A stretch of 44,390 nt of DNA from assembly GCF_004341035.1 (NCBI RefSeq), contig NZ_SLXK01000002.1, positions 1 through 44,390 of the forward strand, read 5' to 3'. This stretch comes from Scopulibacillus darangshiensis. GTDB lineage: Bacteria > Bacillota > Bacilli > Bacillales > Sporolactobacillaceae. This document shows positions 32,497 to 39,917 of this stretch, one piece after another (position 1 is the first letter of the stretch; the number at the start of each line of letters is the position of its first letter). The notes below the pieces were generated by a model, which was not told where the DNA came from, did no database searches, and saw only the letters and a program-made list of their open reading frames with translations. The position numbers and the translations under genes were made by a program.

Positions 32497-33300
32497 TTAC
32501 TTAAAAATTTGAACGGTGAGCCCTTTCTCTTTTAGCAAATCCTTAGCTAAAGGAGAGACAATGGCTCCTTTTCGAAGGAAAATAGTTTGATCAGGAAAAT
32601 CGGTTTGTGACTGAATCCAACCAGCGGTTAATAATTTCCCCCCAAATGTTAAATGGTTATTATTAAATTTACCCGGCAAGCTATTCGGTTTCTCTGAAAC
32701 CTCCGCCTTTAATCTATTAATAACTGTATCTATCAATCCTTTTTGGTTTCGGAACCTTATTCCTAATCCCTTCATTTCTTGAACGTATTGTTGGAACCGC
32801 TTTTGATAGGGACCCGGAAGGGAAACTGTATTCAAACATCGGCGATCGGAACGTTTTATTCCCGGACTATCCTCACCAATGATGACAAGCTTTTTCAACA
32901 TAATCGCTGAGAAGATAATTTCAGCTTTTATCGTTCCTTTCATACCCGACACAACCCGAAACGCATTATCCAAATCTATTTCGGGGATAACTATTCCTTC
33001 GTATTCTTTTGGCAATTCAATTGGTGCGGGGGCGTTTTCATCCGTTGCTATGACTTTGCCGGCGCCTTGGCACTCGACATGATTTATACCTAACCATGAT
33101 GATGTCTCACCATCTAGAAATAAGATATCATGGCAAATACCGTGATTTTTCAACTTTATAAAGTCATCTCGAAAGGCCTCATGTGCTGTACTGTCACAAA
33201 AGATGAACAAAACCTTAGGTTGGGCTTTCTGTTCCCGTTCTTTATTGATCGTTTGAATAATCTCACGGACAATTGATTCGACCGTCTCTCTTAAATCCAT
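32497..33300 (-). CDS. Uncharacterised BMC-associated protein, probable cargo
   Basis: A 267-residue protein that I cannot assign to an enzyme family. The start at 33300 follows GGGAGGTGAGGAA and lies 4 bp after pduL. Residues 1-19 (MDLRETVESIVREIIQTIN) form an amphipathic helix of the encapsulation-peptide type. The middle (about 28-200) looks like an alpha/beta fold with VLFIFCDSTAHEAFRDDF, IPEIDLDNAF and KLVIIGEDSPG. The last 46 residues (KLLTAGWIQ ... IVSPLAKDLLKEKGLTV) resemble the N-terminal extension of the neighbouring PduL and of EutT-like proteins (an LTPxAxxxLxxxGI pattern). Position among shell and core-enzyme genes argues for a role inside the compartment. A flavoprotein-like fold is possible but not shown. 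Confidence 0.8.
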   Translation of the reverse strand: MDLRETVESIVREIIQTINKEREQKAQPKVLFIFCDSTAHEAFRDDFIKLKNHGICHDILFLDGETSSWLGINHVECQGAGKVIATDENAPAPIELPKEYEGIVIPEIDLDNAFRVVSGMKGTIKAEIIFSAIMLKKLVIIGEDSPGIKRSDRRCLNTVSLPGPYQKRFQQYVQEMKGLGIRFRNQKGLIDTVINRLKAEVSEKPNSLPGKFNNNHLTFGGKLLTAGWIQSQTDFPDQTIFLRKGAIVSPLAKDLLKEKGLTVQIFK

Positions 33301-33304
33301 TTCC

Positions 33305-34096
33305 TCACCTCCCATTCCATGAAAGGAGTTTCCCATTCTTTCCAATAACTGAGACCTTATCACCGGTTATAAGATTTGCCGCATTAGCTTCGTCCCGGTC
33401 AATATGCAAATCTAGAATGTACGCCGGACTTACACGAACGGAAACATTTGCGAAAATAACTGAACGGTCACCTGCGGTTTTTACCATTAAACTATCTCCG
33501 TTAGTTACCTTGAAATGCTTTGCATCATCAGGTCCCATATGAACATGGCTTTTGGCAACGATGACACCTTCATTCAAGACAGCGCAGCCTTTTGGACCAA
33601 TTAATGTGACCCCAGGTGTAGCTTCTATTAAACCAGATAATCTAATGGGCGGATGGATCCCCAAATGAAAGCCATCTGTTTTTGAAATTTCGACTTGGGT
33701 GGCCTTTCGCGTTGGACCAAGTATTCTTACATCCTTAATCAAACCATCGGGACCAAGCAAGGTGACCTTTTCCTTTGCAGCAAATTGCCCTGGCTGTGAT
33801 AAATCCCGAAATGGTGTTAGCACATAACCTGTTCCAAAAAGTCTTTCCATATCTTCGGGGGATAAATGGATATGCCGGTTGGAGACGCCCACCGGCACTG
33901 TTAATTTCCCTGAAGCGTCTCCTGGTAAATGTGAAGAGGCCATAGACATTGTGCTAAGCAAATCAAGCTTTATACCTCTTTCTTTTAAAAAGTCAGTTGC
34001 AGCGGGGGTGAGTCTGTCACCCTTATTAATAGGGTAGGGACTTGGAATCCCCTCTTTCAGCATGGTGCGCAGTTGAGATTCCGTAATTAAAGCCAT
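33305..34096 (-). CDS. pduL: Phosphotransacylase PduL (BMC type)
   Basis: A 263-residue zinc-dependent phosphate acyltransferase that interconverts acetyl-CoA (or propionyl-CoA) and the acyl phosphate, regenerating CoA inside the compartment. The metal-site motifs are VGVSNRHIHLSPEDM and VAKSHVHMGPDDAKHF; VTLLGPDG, EISKTDGFHLG and LHIDRDEANAA complete the two-domain family pattern. It has an N-terminal extension of about 45 residues (ITESQLRTML ... LTPAATDFLKERGIKL) compared with typical PduL. That module recurs at the C-terminus of the next protein. In this locus it would make acetyl phosphate from acetyl-CoA. Confidence 0.95.
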   Translation of the reverse strand: MALITESQLRTMLKEGIPSPYPINKGDRLTPAATDFLKERGIKLDLLSTMSMASSHLPGDASGKLTVPVGVSNRHIHLSPEDMERLFGTGYVLTPFRDLSQPGQFAAKEKVTLLGPDGLIKDVRILGPTRKATQVEISKTDGFHLGIHPPIRLSGLIEATPGVTLIGPKGCAVLNEGVIVAKSHVHMGPDDAKHFKVTNGDSLMVKTAGDRSVIFANVSVRVSPAYILDLHIDRDEANAANLITGDKVSVIGKNGKLLSWNGR

Positions 34097-34105
34097 GGGT
34101 AAAAG

Positions 34106-34393
34106 TTAATCTTCCAATTTAGGAAGAATGAGCTCAATATCCGAATGAGGGCGAGGAATGACATGAACGGAAACAAGCTCGCCGACTTTTTCGGCCGCGG
34201 CCGCCCCTGAATCAGTAGATGCTTTCACTGCGCCCACGTCTCCTCTTACCATAACTGTCACTAATCCGCCGCCTACATGAACCTTCCCGATAAGTTTGAC
34301 ATTTGCCGCTTTTGCCATAGCGTCTGCGGCCTCAACTGCACCGATTAACCCTTTCGTTTCTACCATTCCTAATGCTCCCATTTCTCCTGCCAT
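34106..34393 (-). CDS. BMC-H shell protein (PduA/EutM type)
   Basis: A 95-residue single BMC-domain protein that forms hexameric shell tiles. [37 protein letters not shown] and [12 protein letters not shown] match PduA/EutM closely. The pore loop reads [10 protein letters not shown]; Gly occupies the position of the pore serine of PduA, so the central pore may be wider or less polar. GGGAGG precedes ATG. It lies between the aldehyde dehydrogenase and PduL genes. Confidence 0.97.
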   Translation of the reverse strand: MAGEMGALGMVETKGLIGAVEAADAMAKAANVKLIGKVHVGGGLVTVMVRGDVGAVKASTDSGAAAAEKVGELVSVHVIPRPHSDIELILPKLED

Positions 34394-34416
34394 TGTTTGT
34401 GCCTCCCTTTATTTTT

Positions 34417-35877
34417 TTAAAATTGCATTTCTTGCAATACACTTTTTACAATTTGTGCAACTTCCTCTTTGCTGATTGTTACATTGCTATTTGATTGTTG
34501 TCTTGGAATTGCTGGTTCTTCTTTTTCCATTTCTTGAATGCCAAAAGCGAGCCGTTTTATATTCATTAAATGCTGAGGGCCGATATTGTCTGAGGTAATG
34601 TTATTGCCAAATGAACCGCACCCTAATGTCATGGACGGCTGCAGCCCTGTTGTTGCACCGATGCCGCCGAAGGTTGTTCCAGCATTTACAATTAGGCGGG
34701 AAACGTGTTTTTCCAAACCAAACTTTTCAATAATCTGCTGATCCTCGGCATGTATGCCCATGGAATGACCAAGACCGCCCAACTTTAACAATTCCTCACA
34801 GAACCGGTTGGCTGTCTCCCAATTTTCAACCGTATACAGGGCTAGGATTGGGGCTAATTTTTCAACTGAAAAAGGGTAATCTTTTCCGACACTTTCTTCC
34901 TCGGCAATGAGTGCCTTTGCGGATGGCGGAACGAGTATGCCTGCCATTTCCGCAATGGCCTGAGGCGACTTTCCAACAATTTTCGGGTTTAAGGATCCGT
35001 TGATCAAGATTATCGAAGCAACCTGCTTTTTCTCATGATCATCTAGGAAATAAACGCCTTTTCGCTTAAATTCCTCCTTAACTTTTCTTTTGATTTTTTT
35101 ATCAACGACAATGGCTTGCTCGGAAGAACAGATCGTTCCATTATCAAATGTTTTGCTTTCTACGATGTGGTGAACGGCCCTTTGTACATCCGCACTGGAA
35201 TGAATATACACGGGTACATTCCCAGGTCCGACGCCATAAGCAGGTTTTCCTGAGCTATAGGCAGCTTTAACCATCCCCGAACCGCCGGTTGCAAGAATGA
35301 CATTGGTTAACTGATGTGTCATCAACTCATTTGCAGCAGCAAGAGACGGTTGAGTGACACAGGTTATCAAACCATCGGGAGCGCCAGCTTGAGAAGCTGC
35401 TTGCTGCAATATTTTTGCAGTCTCAGATGTGCATTTAGCTGCCGATGGATGAGGGCTAAACACAATGGCGTTACCGGCTTTGACAGCAATTAGAGCCTTA
35501 AAAATCACCGTGGACGTTGGGTTTGTCGAAGGGACAATCCCTGCAATGACGCCAACAGGCTGAGCGATTTCCCAAACACGATTGTTCTCATCACGATTGA
35601 TGATACCCACTGTTTTTTTATCTTTGATTGCATCGTAAATCGTGTTCGCAGCAAATAAATTCTTCGTTAATTTGTCTTCTGCTTTTCCGTAGCCTGTTTC
35701 ATATACTGCCATTTCCGCCAATGTATAGGCATGATTTTTGGCGGCATCTGACATGGTCTGGATCAGACGGTCAATCTGATTTTGTGTCATCTTTTCAAGT
35801 TTTTTTTGCGCCGTATGTGCTGTTTTAAGAAATGATCTTACCTCTTGCACAGATGAAAGATCTTTATCAAGCATCAT
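34417..35877 (-). CDS. CoA-acylating aldehyde dehydrogenase with C-terminal encapsulation helix
   Basis: A 486-residue NAD-dependent acylating aldehyde dehydrogenase (EutE/PduP/AdhE-N group) that converts acetaldehyde plus CoA to acetyl-CoA. The catalytic cysteine is Cys250 in DNGTICSSEQAIV; GIVPSTNPTSTVIFKAL and ATGGSGMVKAAYSSG are cofactor-site motifs. After a flexible linker (about 455-470, EEPAIPRQQSNSN) comes a C-terminal amphipathic helix (SKEEVAQIVKSVLQEM), the layout of BMC targeting peptides. The start overlaps the stop of the upstream shell gene by four bases. It is the signature enzyme of the compartment, and its likely substrate here is acetaldehyde from PhnX. Confidence 0.95.
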   Translation of the reverse strand: MMLDKDLSSVQEVRSFLKTAHTAQKKLEKMTQNQIDRLIQTMSDAAKNHAYTLAEMAVYETGYGKAEDKLTKNLFAANTIYDAIKDKKTVGIINRDENNRVWEIAQPVGVIAGIVPSTNPTSTVIFKALIAVKAGNAIVFSPHPSAAKCTSETAKILQQAASQAGAPDGLITCVTQPSLAAANELMTHQLTNVILATGGSGMVKAAYSSGKPAYGVGPGNVPVYIHSSADVQRAVHHIVESKTFDNGTICSSEQAIVVDKKIKRKVKEEFKRKGVYFLDDHEKKQVASIILINGSLNPKIVGKSPQAIAEMAGILVPPSAKALIAEEESVGKDYPFSVEKLAPILALYTVENWETANRFCEELLKLGGLGHSMGIHAEDQQIIEKFGLEKHVSRLIVNAGTTFGGIGATTGLQPSMTLGCGSFGNNITSDNIGPQHLMNIKRLAFGIQEMEKEEPAIPRQQSNSNVTISKEEVAQIVKSVLQEMQF

Positions 35878-36386
35878 GTCTTATCGCCACCTTTCTCCTG
35901 TTCCAACACGGACAGGTGTTTCACCAATTCTTCTTTTTTGGCTGTGTTGATCTCTTGTGTGTTAAGTGGGAAAACAGGATGTGAATGAGCTATTTTTCTT
36001 AATTCAGGGACTGTCATTTTTGAAATATTTGAAAATTCCTCTTCCGTGTTGTCTGTTCGCTCCGAATGTTTGGTTTTCAAGTCAACGCTTTCTGTTGTCC
36101 TATCTGTTAACTGGCGAATTAATTTGTAAACACCTTGATCGGGGCGTGCGATAACATGGGAATAACGCAACTGTCCAACCCTTTCCGCCTCCGATGCACC
36201 AATGCTTACCGCAGCCTGTACGGATGCCACATCACCAATAATGTAGACTGTTACAATCCCAGACTCCGCTTTTTGGTATGTAACAACTTTTACATCCGCC
36301 GCTTTAGCAGCGGCATCAGAAGCAGCGACAAGCCCGGGAAAACCAAGGGTTTCGATCATCCCCAATGAATAATTTTGTCCATTCAC
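35874..36386 (-). CDS. BMC-H shell protein with C-terminal Rho_N/SAP-like extension
   Basis: A 170-residue shell protein. Residues 7-90 are a BMC domain (LGMIETLGFPGLVAASDAA, YIIGDVASVQAAVSIGA, SHVIARPDQ), with an acidic pore loop KAESGIVTV. A charged linker (91-122) leads to a small helical region at about 123-160 (MTVPELRKIAHSH ... TAKKEELVKHL) resembling Rho N-terminal or SAP-type helical modules. Extended BMC-H proteins (PduK, EutK) exist, but the extension here is of a different kind. The start is GTG with AAGGGGG upstream. It is coupled to the aldehyde dehydrogenase gene. Confidence 0.93.
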   Translation of the reverse strand: MNGQNYSLGMIETLGFPGLVAASDAAAKAADVKVVTYQKAESGIVTVYIIGDVASVQAAVSIGASEAERVGQLRYSHVIARPDQGVYKLIRQLTDRTTESVDLKTKHSERTDNTEEEFSNISKMTVPELRKIAHSHPVFPLNTQEINTAKKEELVKHLSVLEQEKGGDKT

Positions 36387-36450
36387 CGGTATTCCCCCTT
36401 CCTATTTCAATTGGTTCATAACACAATCTTTCGGTTTCAACTGCTGAAGT

Positions 36451-37269
36451 TTACTTCCCTTCTATTTGGGAAATCCGTAGATCTATTTTGGGAACTAATT
36501 CGACAATATCACCAATACTTTCGATGACATAATGAGCCCCTGCTTTTTTAAACCGCTTCCCAACAGCCTCCACCTTATCTGCTAGAACGTCAGGATCGCA
36601 TTGCTTTACTTCTTCTTCGGTCATACCAAGTTCGTTGCTGCCTTTGATTACTCCGACGGTCCAAGCCCCTGCATTTAATCCTTCTTTAATATCACTTATT
36701 GAATCGCCTATTTTAATGGCGTGCTGCAAAGGATAGATGCCCAGATTAATAGCATTTTGGAAAATCATCCATGGATATGGCCGTCCCGCCGGCATTTCAT
36801 CGGCGGTTACAATCGAGTCTGGGGCATAGCCCTGCTTTTCGGCTGCCGGTGCAACAATGTCCATCATTTTGCGTGTGAAACCAGTTGTCGATCCAATTTT
36901 CAATCCCATTGCTCTTAGACTCTTTGCCATTTCCACTGCACCGGGAATAGTCATGCTGTAGTTTGGCAAAATTGAAAATAACATAGGTTCAAAATCCGCA
37001 TAAAGGGAATCAACATCTTTTTTCTCCGGGAGCCTGCCAAATTTCTCCTTCCATAGATTTGCGATCCGTTCCATTTTGCACATTTCTTGGATATGGTCCC
37101 ACTTTAATAAACCCATTGGCTTGCGCGCTTCTTCTTGTGTGACGTCAATACCTCGTTTTTTGAATATCTCGATAAATACATCTAAAGGGGAGAAACAACC
37201 GTAATCAACTACAGTGCCTGCCCAGTCAAGAAAAACCCCTTTTACATATTTGAGAGATTGATCAGTCAT
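36451..37269 (-). CDS. phnX: Phosphonoacetaldehyde hydrolase, BMC-linked copy
   Basis: A 272-residue HAD-superfamily phosphonatase that splits phosphonoacetaldehyde into acetaldehyde and phosphate. The nucleophile is Asp15 (GVFLDWAGTVVDYG). The Schiff-base lysine of true PhnX is Lys56 in KPMGLLKWDHI. STTGFTRKMM and KIGDSISDIKEG are HAD motifs II/III and IV. Start ATG at 37269 follows GGAGG. It is the first gene of the shell operon and would supply the acetaldehyde handled by the compartment. It has no obvious encapsulation helix. Confidence 0.95.
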   Translation of the reverse strand: MTDQSLKYVKGVFLDWAGTVVDYGCFSPLDVFIEIFKKRGIDVTQEEARKPMGLLKWDHIQEMCKMERIANLWKEKFGRLPEKKDVDSLYADFEPMLFSILPNYSMTIPGAVEMAKSLRAMGLKIGSTTGFTRKMMDIVAPAAEKQGYAPDSIVTADEMPAGRPYPWMIFQNAINLGIYPLQHAIKIGDSISDIKEGLNAGAWTVGVIKGSNELGMTEEEVKQCDPDVLADKVEAVGKRFKKAGAHYVIESIGDIVELVPKIDLRISQIEGK

Positions 37270-37414
37270 CGTGCCCCGCCTCCTCTTCAGCACCCCTTAT
37301 TGTGTTTTCGACTAAGTTAAAGGAAGTCATAAGTGTTTAAACTCAATGACATTTAAATGCCAATCACCTCCGTGTTAGCAATCTTCTAAATAGTCTTTCT
37401 TGTATCTACAAAAA

Positions 37415-37443
37415 ACTTTAACACAAACTAAAACAAACGTCAA
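37415..37443 (-). promoter_or_regulatory. Promoter of the phnX-BMC operon
   Basis: -35 TTGACG (37438-37443), 17 bp, -10 TAAAGT (37415-37420). The spacer is covered by ACAAA-type boxes. The leader to phnX is about 140 nt and contains an unused strong ribosome site (GGAGGTGA near 37364-37371). Confidence 0.6.
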
Positions 37444-37479
37444 TTGATTTTGTTTCATTTGTTTTAATTGGTTTGTGTT
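37420..37479. promoter_or_regulatory. Array of ACAAA/TTTGT boxes on the BMC promoter
   Basis: AACACAAAC (37420-37428) is the exact inverse of GTTTGTGTT (37471-37479), and AAAACAAA (37430-37437) of TTTGTTTT (37458-37465). The left pair covers the -10 to -35 spacer. Such repeated T/A-rich boxes resemble operators of DeoR-family repressors; the DeoR gene at the island's left end is the nearest candidate. Confidence 0.5.
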
Positions 37480-37511
37480 TGTTACCTTAATTTCCATACA
37501 TTTTTTAGAGA

Positions 37512-37558
37512 CAAAAAAGCCCGTCGCATTGGGTTTTGTCCCAAACTGCAACGGACCT
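37512..37558 (-). terminator. Terminator after the upstream phnX
   Basis: A long imperfect stem between GTCCGTTGCAGTTTGGG and CCCAATGCGACGGGC is followed on the minus strand by six T. It separates the permease-phnX unit from the shell operon, giving the latter its own promoter. Confidence 0.8.
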
Positions 37559-37585
37559 AAAAATAATCAAAGGTTATTATGGGTT

Positions 37586-38404
37586 TTATATAGCTTGAAC
37601 TTCTGATTTTAAGCCCCTGTTAATTGTAGCTATAACGTCAGTCAACCCGCTGATATCGTCAATCACGAAGTCTGCACCCGCTTCATAAAATCTATTGGTT
37701 GCCGCTTTAATTTGAGCTTCTAATTCAATAGGTGCAGCCTCTTTTATTTGCCGCTCGGATTGTCCAAATTCGTTTCCGCCTTTTACTACACCTACGGTCC
37801 ACATGCCTGCTTCTATCCCTTCTTGAATATCCGTCAACGTATCACCGACTTTTACCATTTGAGCCATTGGATAAACTTGAAGATTTATAGCATTTTGCAA
37901 ACACATCCATGGCTCAGGTCTTCCTGCCGTTACATCATCAGAAGCTAATACTGAATCAATCGCTAAACCATGCTTTTTGAATTGATCGGCGACGAGATTA
38001 ATCATTTTTCGGCTATAACCCGTAGTTGATCCGATTTTAATATCTTTTTTCCTTAAATCAGTAAAGATCTCCCTTACGCCTGGTATAGGGGTTGAATGGC
38101 GAGGCAGAACATCAACCAATGTCGGCTCAAAAATAGAATAAAGCTCATGAACATCGTCCTCATTAGGTGCCTGCTTATACACTTTCTGCCATAGCCTATG
38201 GACCCGATCCATTTTAAGAATGGTGCGAATATGATCCATCTTTTCCAGTCCCATAGGTAATCTTGCTTCTTCTACGGTAATATCAATTCCTTTTTGATGA
38301 AAGACCTCCTTGAACGCAACCACTGGTGCCATGCACCCGTAATCAACAATCGTCCCTGCCCAATCAAATATAACAGCTTTCACCTGCCGATTTGAGTCAC
38401 CCAT
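37586..38404 (-). CDS. phnX: Phosphonoacetaldehyde hydrolase, permease-linked copy
   Basis: A 272-residue paralogue of the BMC-linked PhnX with many substitutions. Nucleophile Asp14 (VIFDWAGTIVDYG) and Schiff-base Lys55 (MGLEKMDHI) are retained, as are STTGYSRKMI and KVGDTLTDIQEG, so it should be active on phosphonoacetaldehyde. It lies 30 bp after an amino acid permease gene and ends at a terminator. Two PhnX copies within 1.3 kb may reflect use in and outside the compartment regime, or different regulation or substrates. Confidence 0.93.
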   Translation of the reverse strand: MGDSNRQVKAVIFDWAGTIVDYGCMAPVVAFKEVFHQKGIDITVEEARLPMGLEKMDHIRTILKMDRVHRLWQKVYKQAPNEDDVHELYSIFEPTLVDVLPRHSTPIPGVREIFTDLRKKDIKIGSTTGYSRKMINLVADQFKKHGLAIDSVLASDDVTAGRPEPWMCLQNAINLQVYPMAQMVKVGDTLTDIQEGIEAGMWTVGVVKGGNEFGQSERQIKEAAPIELEAQIKAATNRFYEAGADFVIDDISGLTDVIATINRGLKSEVQAI

Positions 38405-38434
38405 ATCGATAACACATCCTTAATAATGAAATGA

Positions 38435-39847
38435 TTATTTTTCAAACTTGATGTCTTGTTCTTTAATACTCTCTCTATTTTTGGGGGCAATAGCCAGCTG
38501 GTAATAGATAATTAAGATTAGTAGCCAAATAACGCCAGATAAAACAGATAGTCTTGTTAAAGGAGAATACAGGATACACCCAAGTGCTAACACCAGCATA
38601 ATAAGTCCTAGAATAGGCAATCCCGGCCATAATGGCATCGGATAATGCAATGTTTGGTTTTGTTTACTAATTTTTTGCCTAAATATAAGCTCCAAAACGA
38701 TGATGACAATCCAAGTGAAAATTGAGGCAAATGCTGAAGCGCTAGTGATCCAAATATAGACATAATCAGGTGAAAAATAAGTAATGATCGTTCCAATCGA
38801 TATGGCAATTGAGGTGGAAAATATCGATATATAGGGTACTTTGTTCTTGTTCAATTTCGTTATGCCGGCGGGCATCATTTTATCATTAGCCATGCTGAAC
38901 AAGATTCTGCTGCCGCCATAAACACCTGTGTTACATGATGACAGCCCGGAGAAAATGATGAGGATATTAATAATGGTTGCAGCTGCAGGCACACCTATTT
39001 GTGTAAATAACAGCACGTAGGGACTGCCCGTTTCATGTGCGAGATTTGTCCAAGGATAAGCACAGAGCATGATAAGAATTGATCCGACATAGAAAAATGA
39101 TATTCTGTATGTGACACTGCGAAAGGCTTTTGGCATAGATGAAATCGGATTATCAGATTCCCCAGCCTCAACAGCTAACGTTTCAATGCCGGAATAGGCT
39201 TGTATGACCAATGAAACGGCCATGACAATGCCCATCCACCCATATGGCAAGAAGCCGCCTTCATTTGCCCATAAGTTGGTTAGCCCGACAACTTTTCCAT
39301 CGCTAAAGATCCCGGTTAAGATAATTAATGCACCAAACACCATAAAGGCCAGAATGGCAAGTACCTTTAAGATAGCAAATACGAATTCCAGCTCACCAAA
39401 AATTTTAACAACTAACAGGTTGGACACTGTAAATAAAACGAGAGCAATTAACCCGGGAATCCAAGCGGGAAAGCCGGGAAACCAAAATTGAATAAGCTTT
39501 CCAATCGCAGCCAATTCGGACATGACCGTAGCAACCCAAAAAAACCACCACATGCCGCCTGTCAAAAAGCCCATCCGCGGTCCAAGAAGATCACCTGCAT
39601 AACGGCTAAATGAGCCGGCTACGGGTTTCTCAACCGTCATTTCACCTAATGCCCGCATCACAATCGCCACTACCACCCCAGCCAAAATGTATGCAATAAT
39701 CACAGCCGGACCAGCCACTTTAACCGCTTGTGACGCACCATAAAATAAACCAACCCCAATAACACCGCCAAGTGCCAAGAACTGAATATGTCTGTTTTTC
39801 AATGAACGACTAAGACCTTCCGAATGGGGTTCCTGCCCGTTCTTCAT
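38435..39847 (-). CDS. Amino acid permease, APC superfamily, right copy
   Basis: A 470-residue twelve-helix permease of the same family as the left copy (LALGGVIGVGLFYGASQAV; GEMTVEKPVAGSFSRYAGDLLG). GGAGG precedes ATG. Placement between tpa and phnX makes uptake of 2-aminoethylphosphonate or taurine plausible. The two permeases differ enough to have different substrates. It lies downstream of a terminator hairpin after tpa, so it is read either by partial read-through or from a promoter I did not find. Confidence 0.9.
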   Translation of the reverse strand: MKNGQEPHSEGLSRSLKNRHIQFLALGGVIGVGLFYGASQAVKVAGPAVIIAYILAGVVVAIVMRALGEMTVEKPVAGSFSRYAGDLLGPRMGFLTGGMWWFFWVATVMSELAAIGKLIQFWFPGFPAWIPGLIALVLFTVSNLLVVKIFGELEFVFAILKVLAILAFMVFGALIILTGIFSDGKVVGLTNLWANEGGFLPYGWMGIVMAVSLVIQAYSGIETLAVEAGESDNPISSMPKAFRSVTYRISFFYVGSILIMLCAYPWTNLAHETGSPYVLLFTQIGVPAAATIINILIIFSGLSSCNTGVYGGSRILFSMANDKMMPAGITKLNKNKVPYISIFSTSIAISIGTIITYFSPDYVYIWITSASAFASIFTWIVIIVLELIFRQKISKQNQTLHYPMPLWPGLPILGLIMLVLALGCILYSPLTRLSVLSGVIWLLILIIYYQLAIAPKNRESIKEQDIKFEK

Positions 39848-39892
39848 AATTAAACCTCCATCAATCCTTATTGATTTCGATATTTTAAAAAG

Positions 39893-39917
39893 GGGAATAA
39901 TCCAGCGGATTATTCCC
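39893..39917 (-). terminator. Strong hairpin between tpa and the permease
   Basis: A perfect 11-bp stem GGGAATAATCC / GGATTATTCCC with a 3-base loop, followed on the minus strand by CTTTTTAAAA. It would reduce transcription from xsc-tpa into the permease. Confidence 0.85.

Noticed and set aside
37270-37375. Leader peptide or lost gene behind the strong ribosome site GGAGGTGA near 37366
   Set aside because: The next ATG is about 14 bases away and opens only an 11-codon frame; no good start at normal spacing is present. It may be a relic, but I cannot support a gene.
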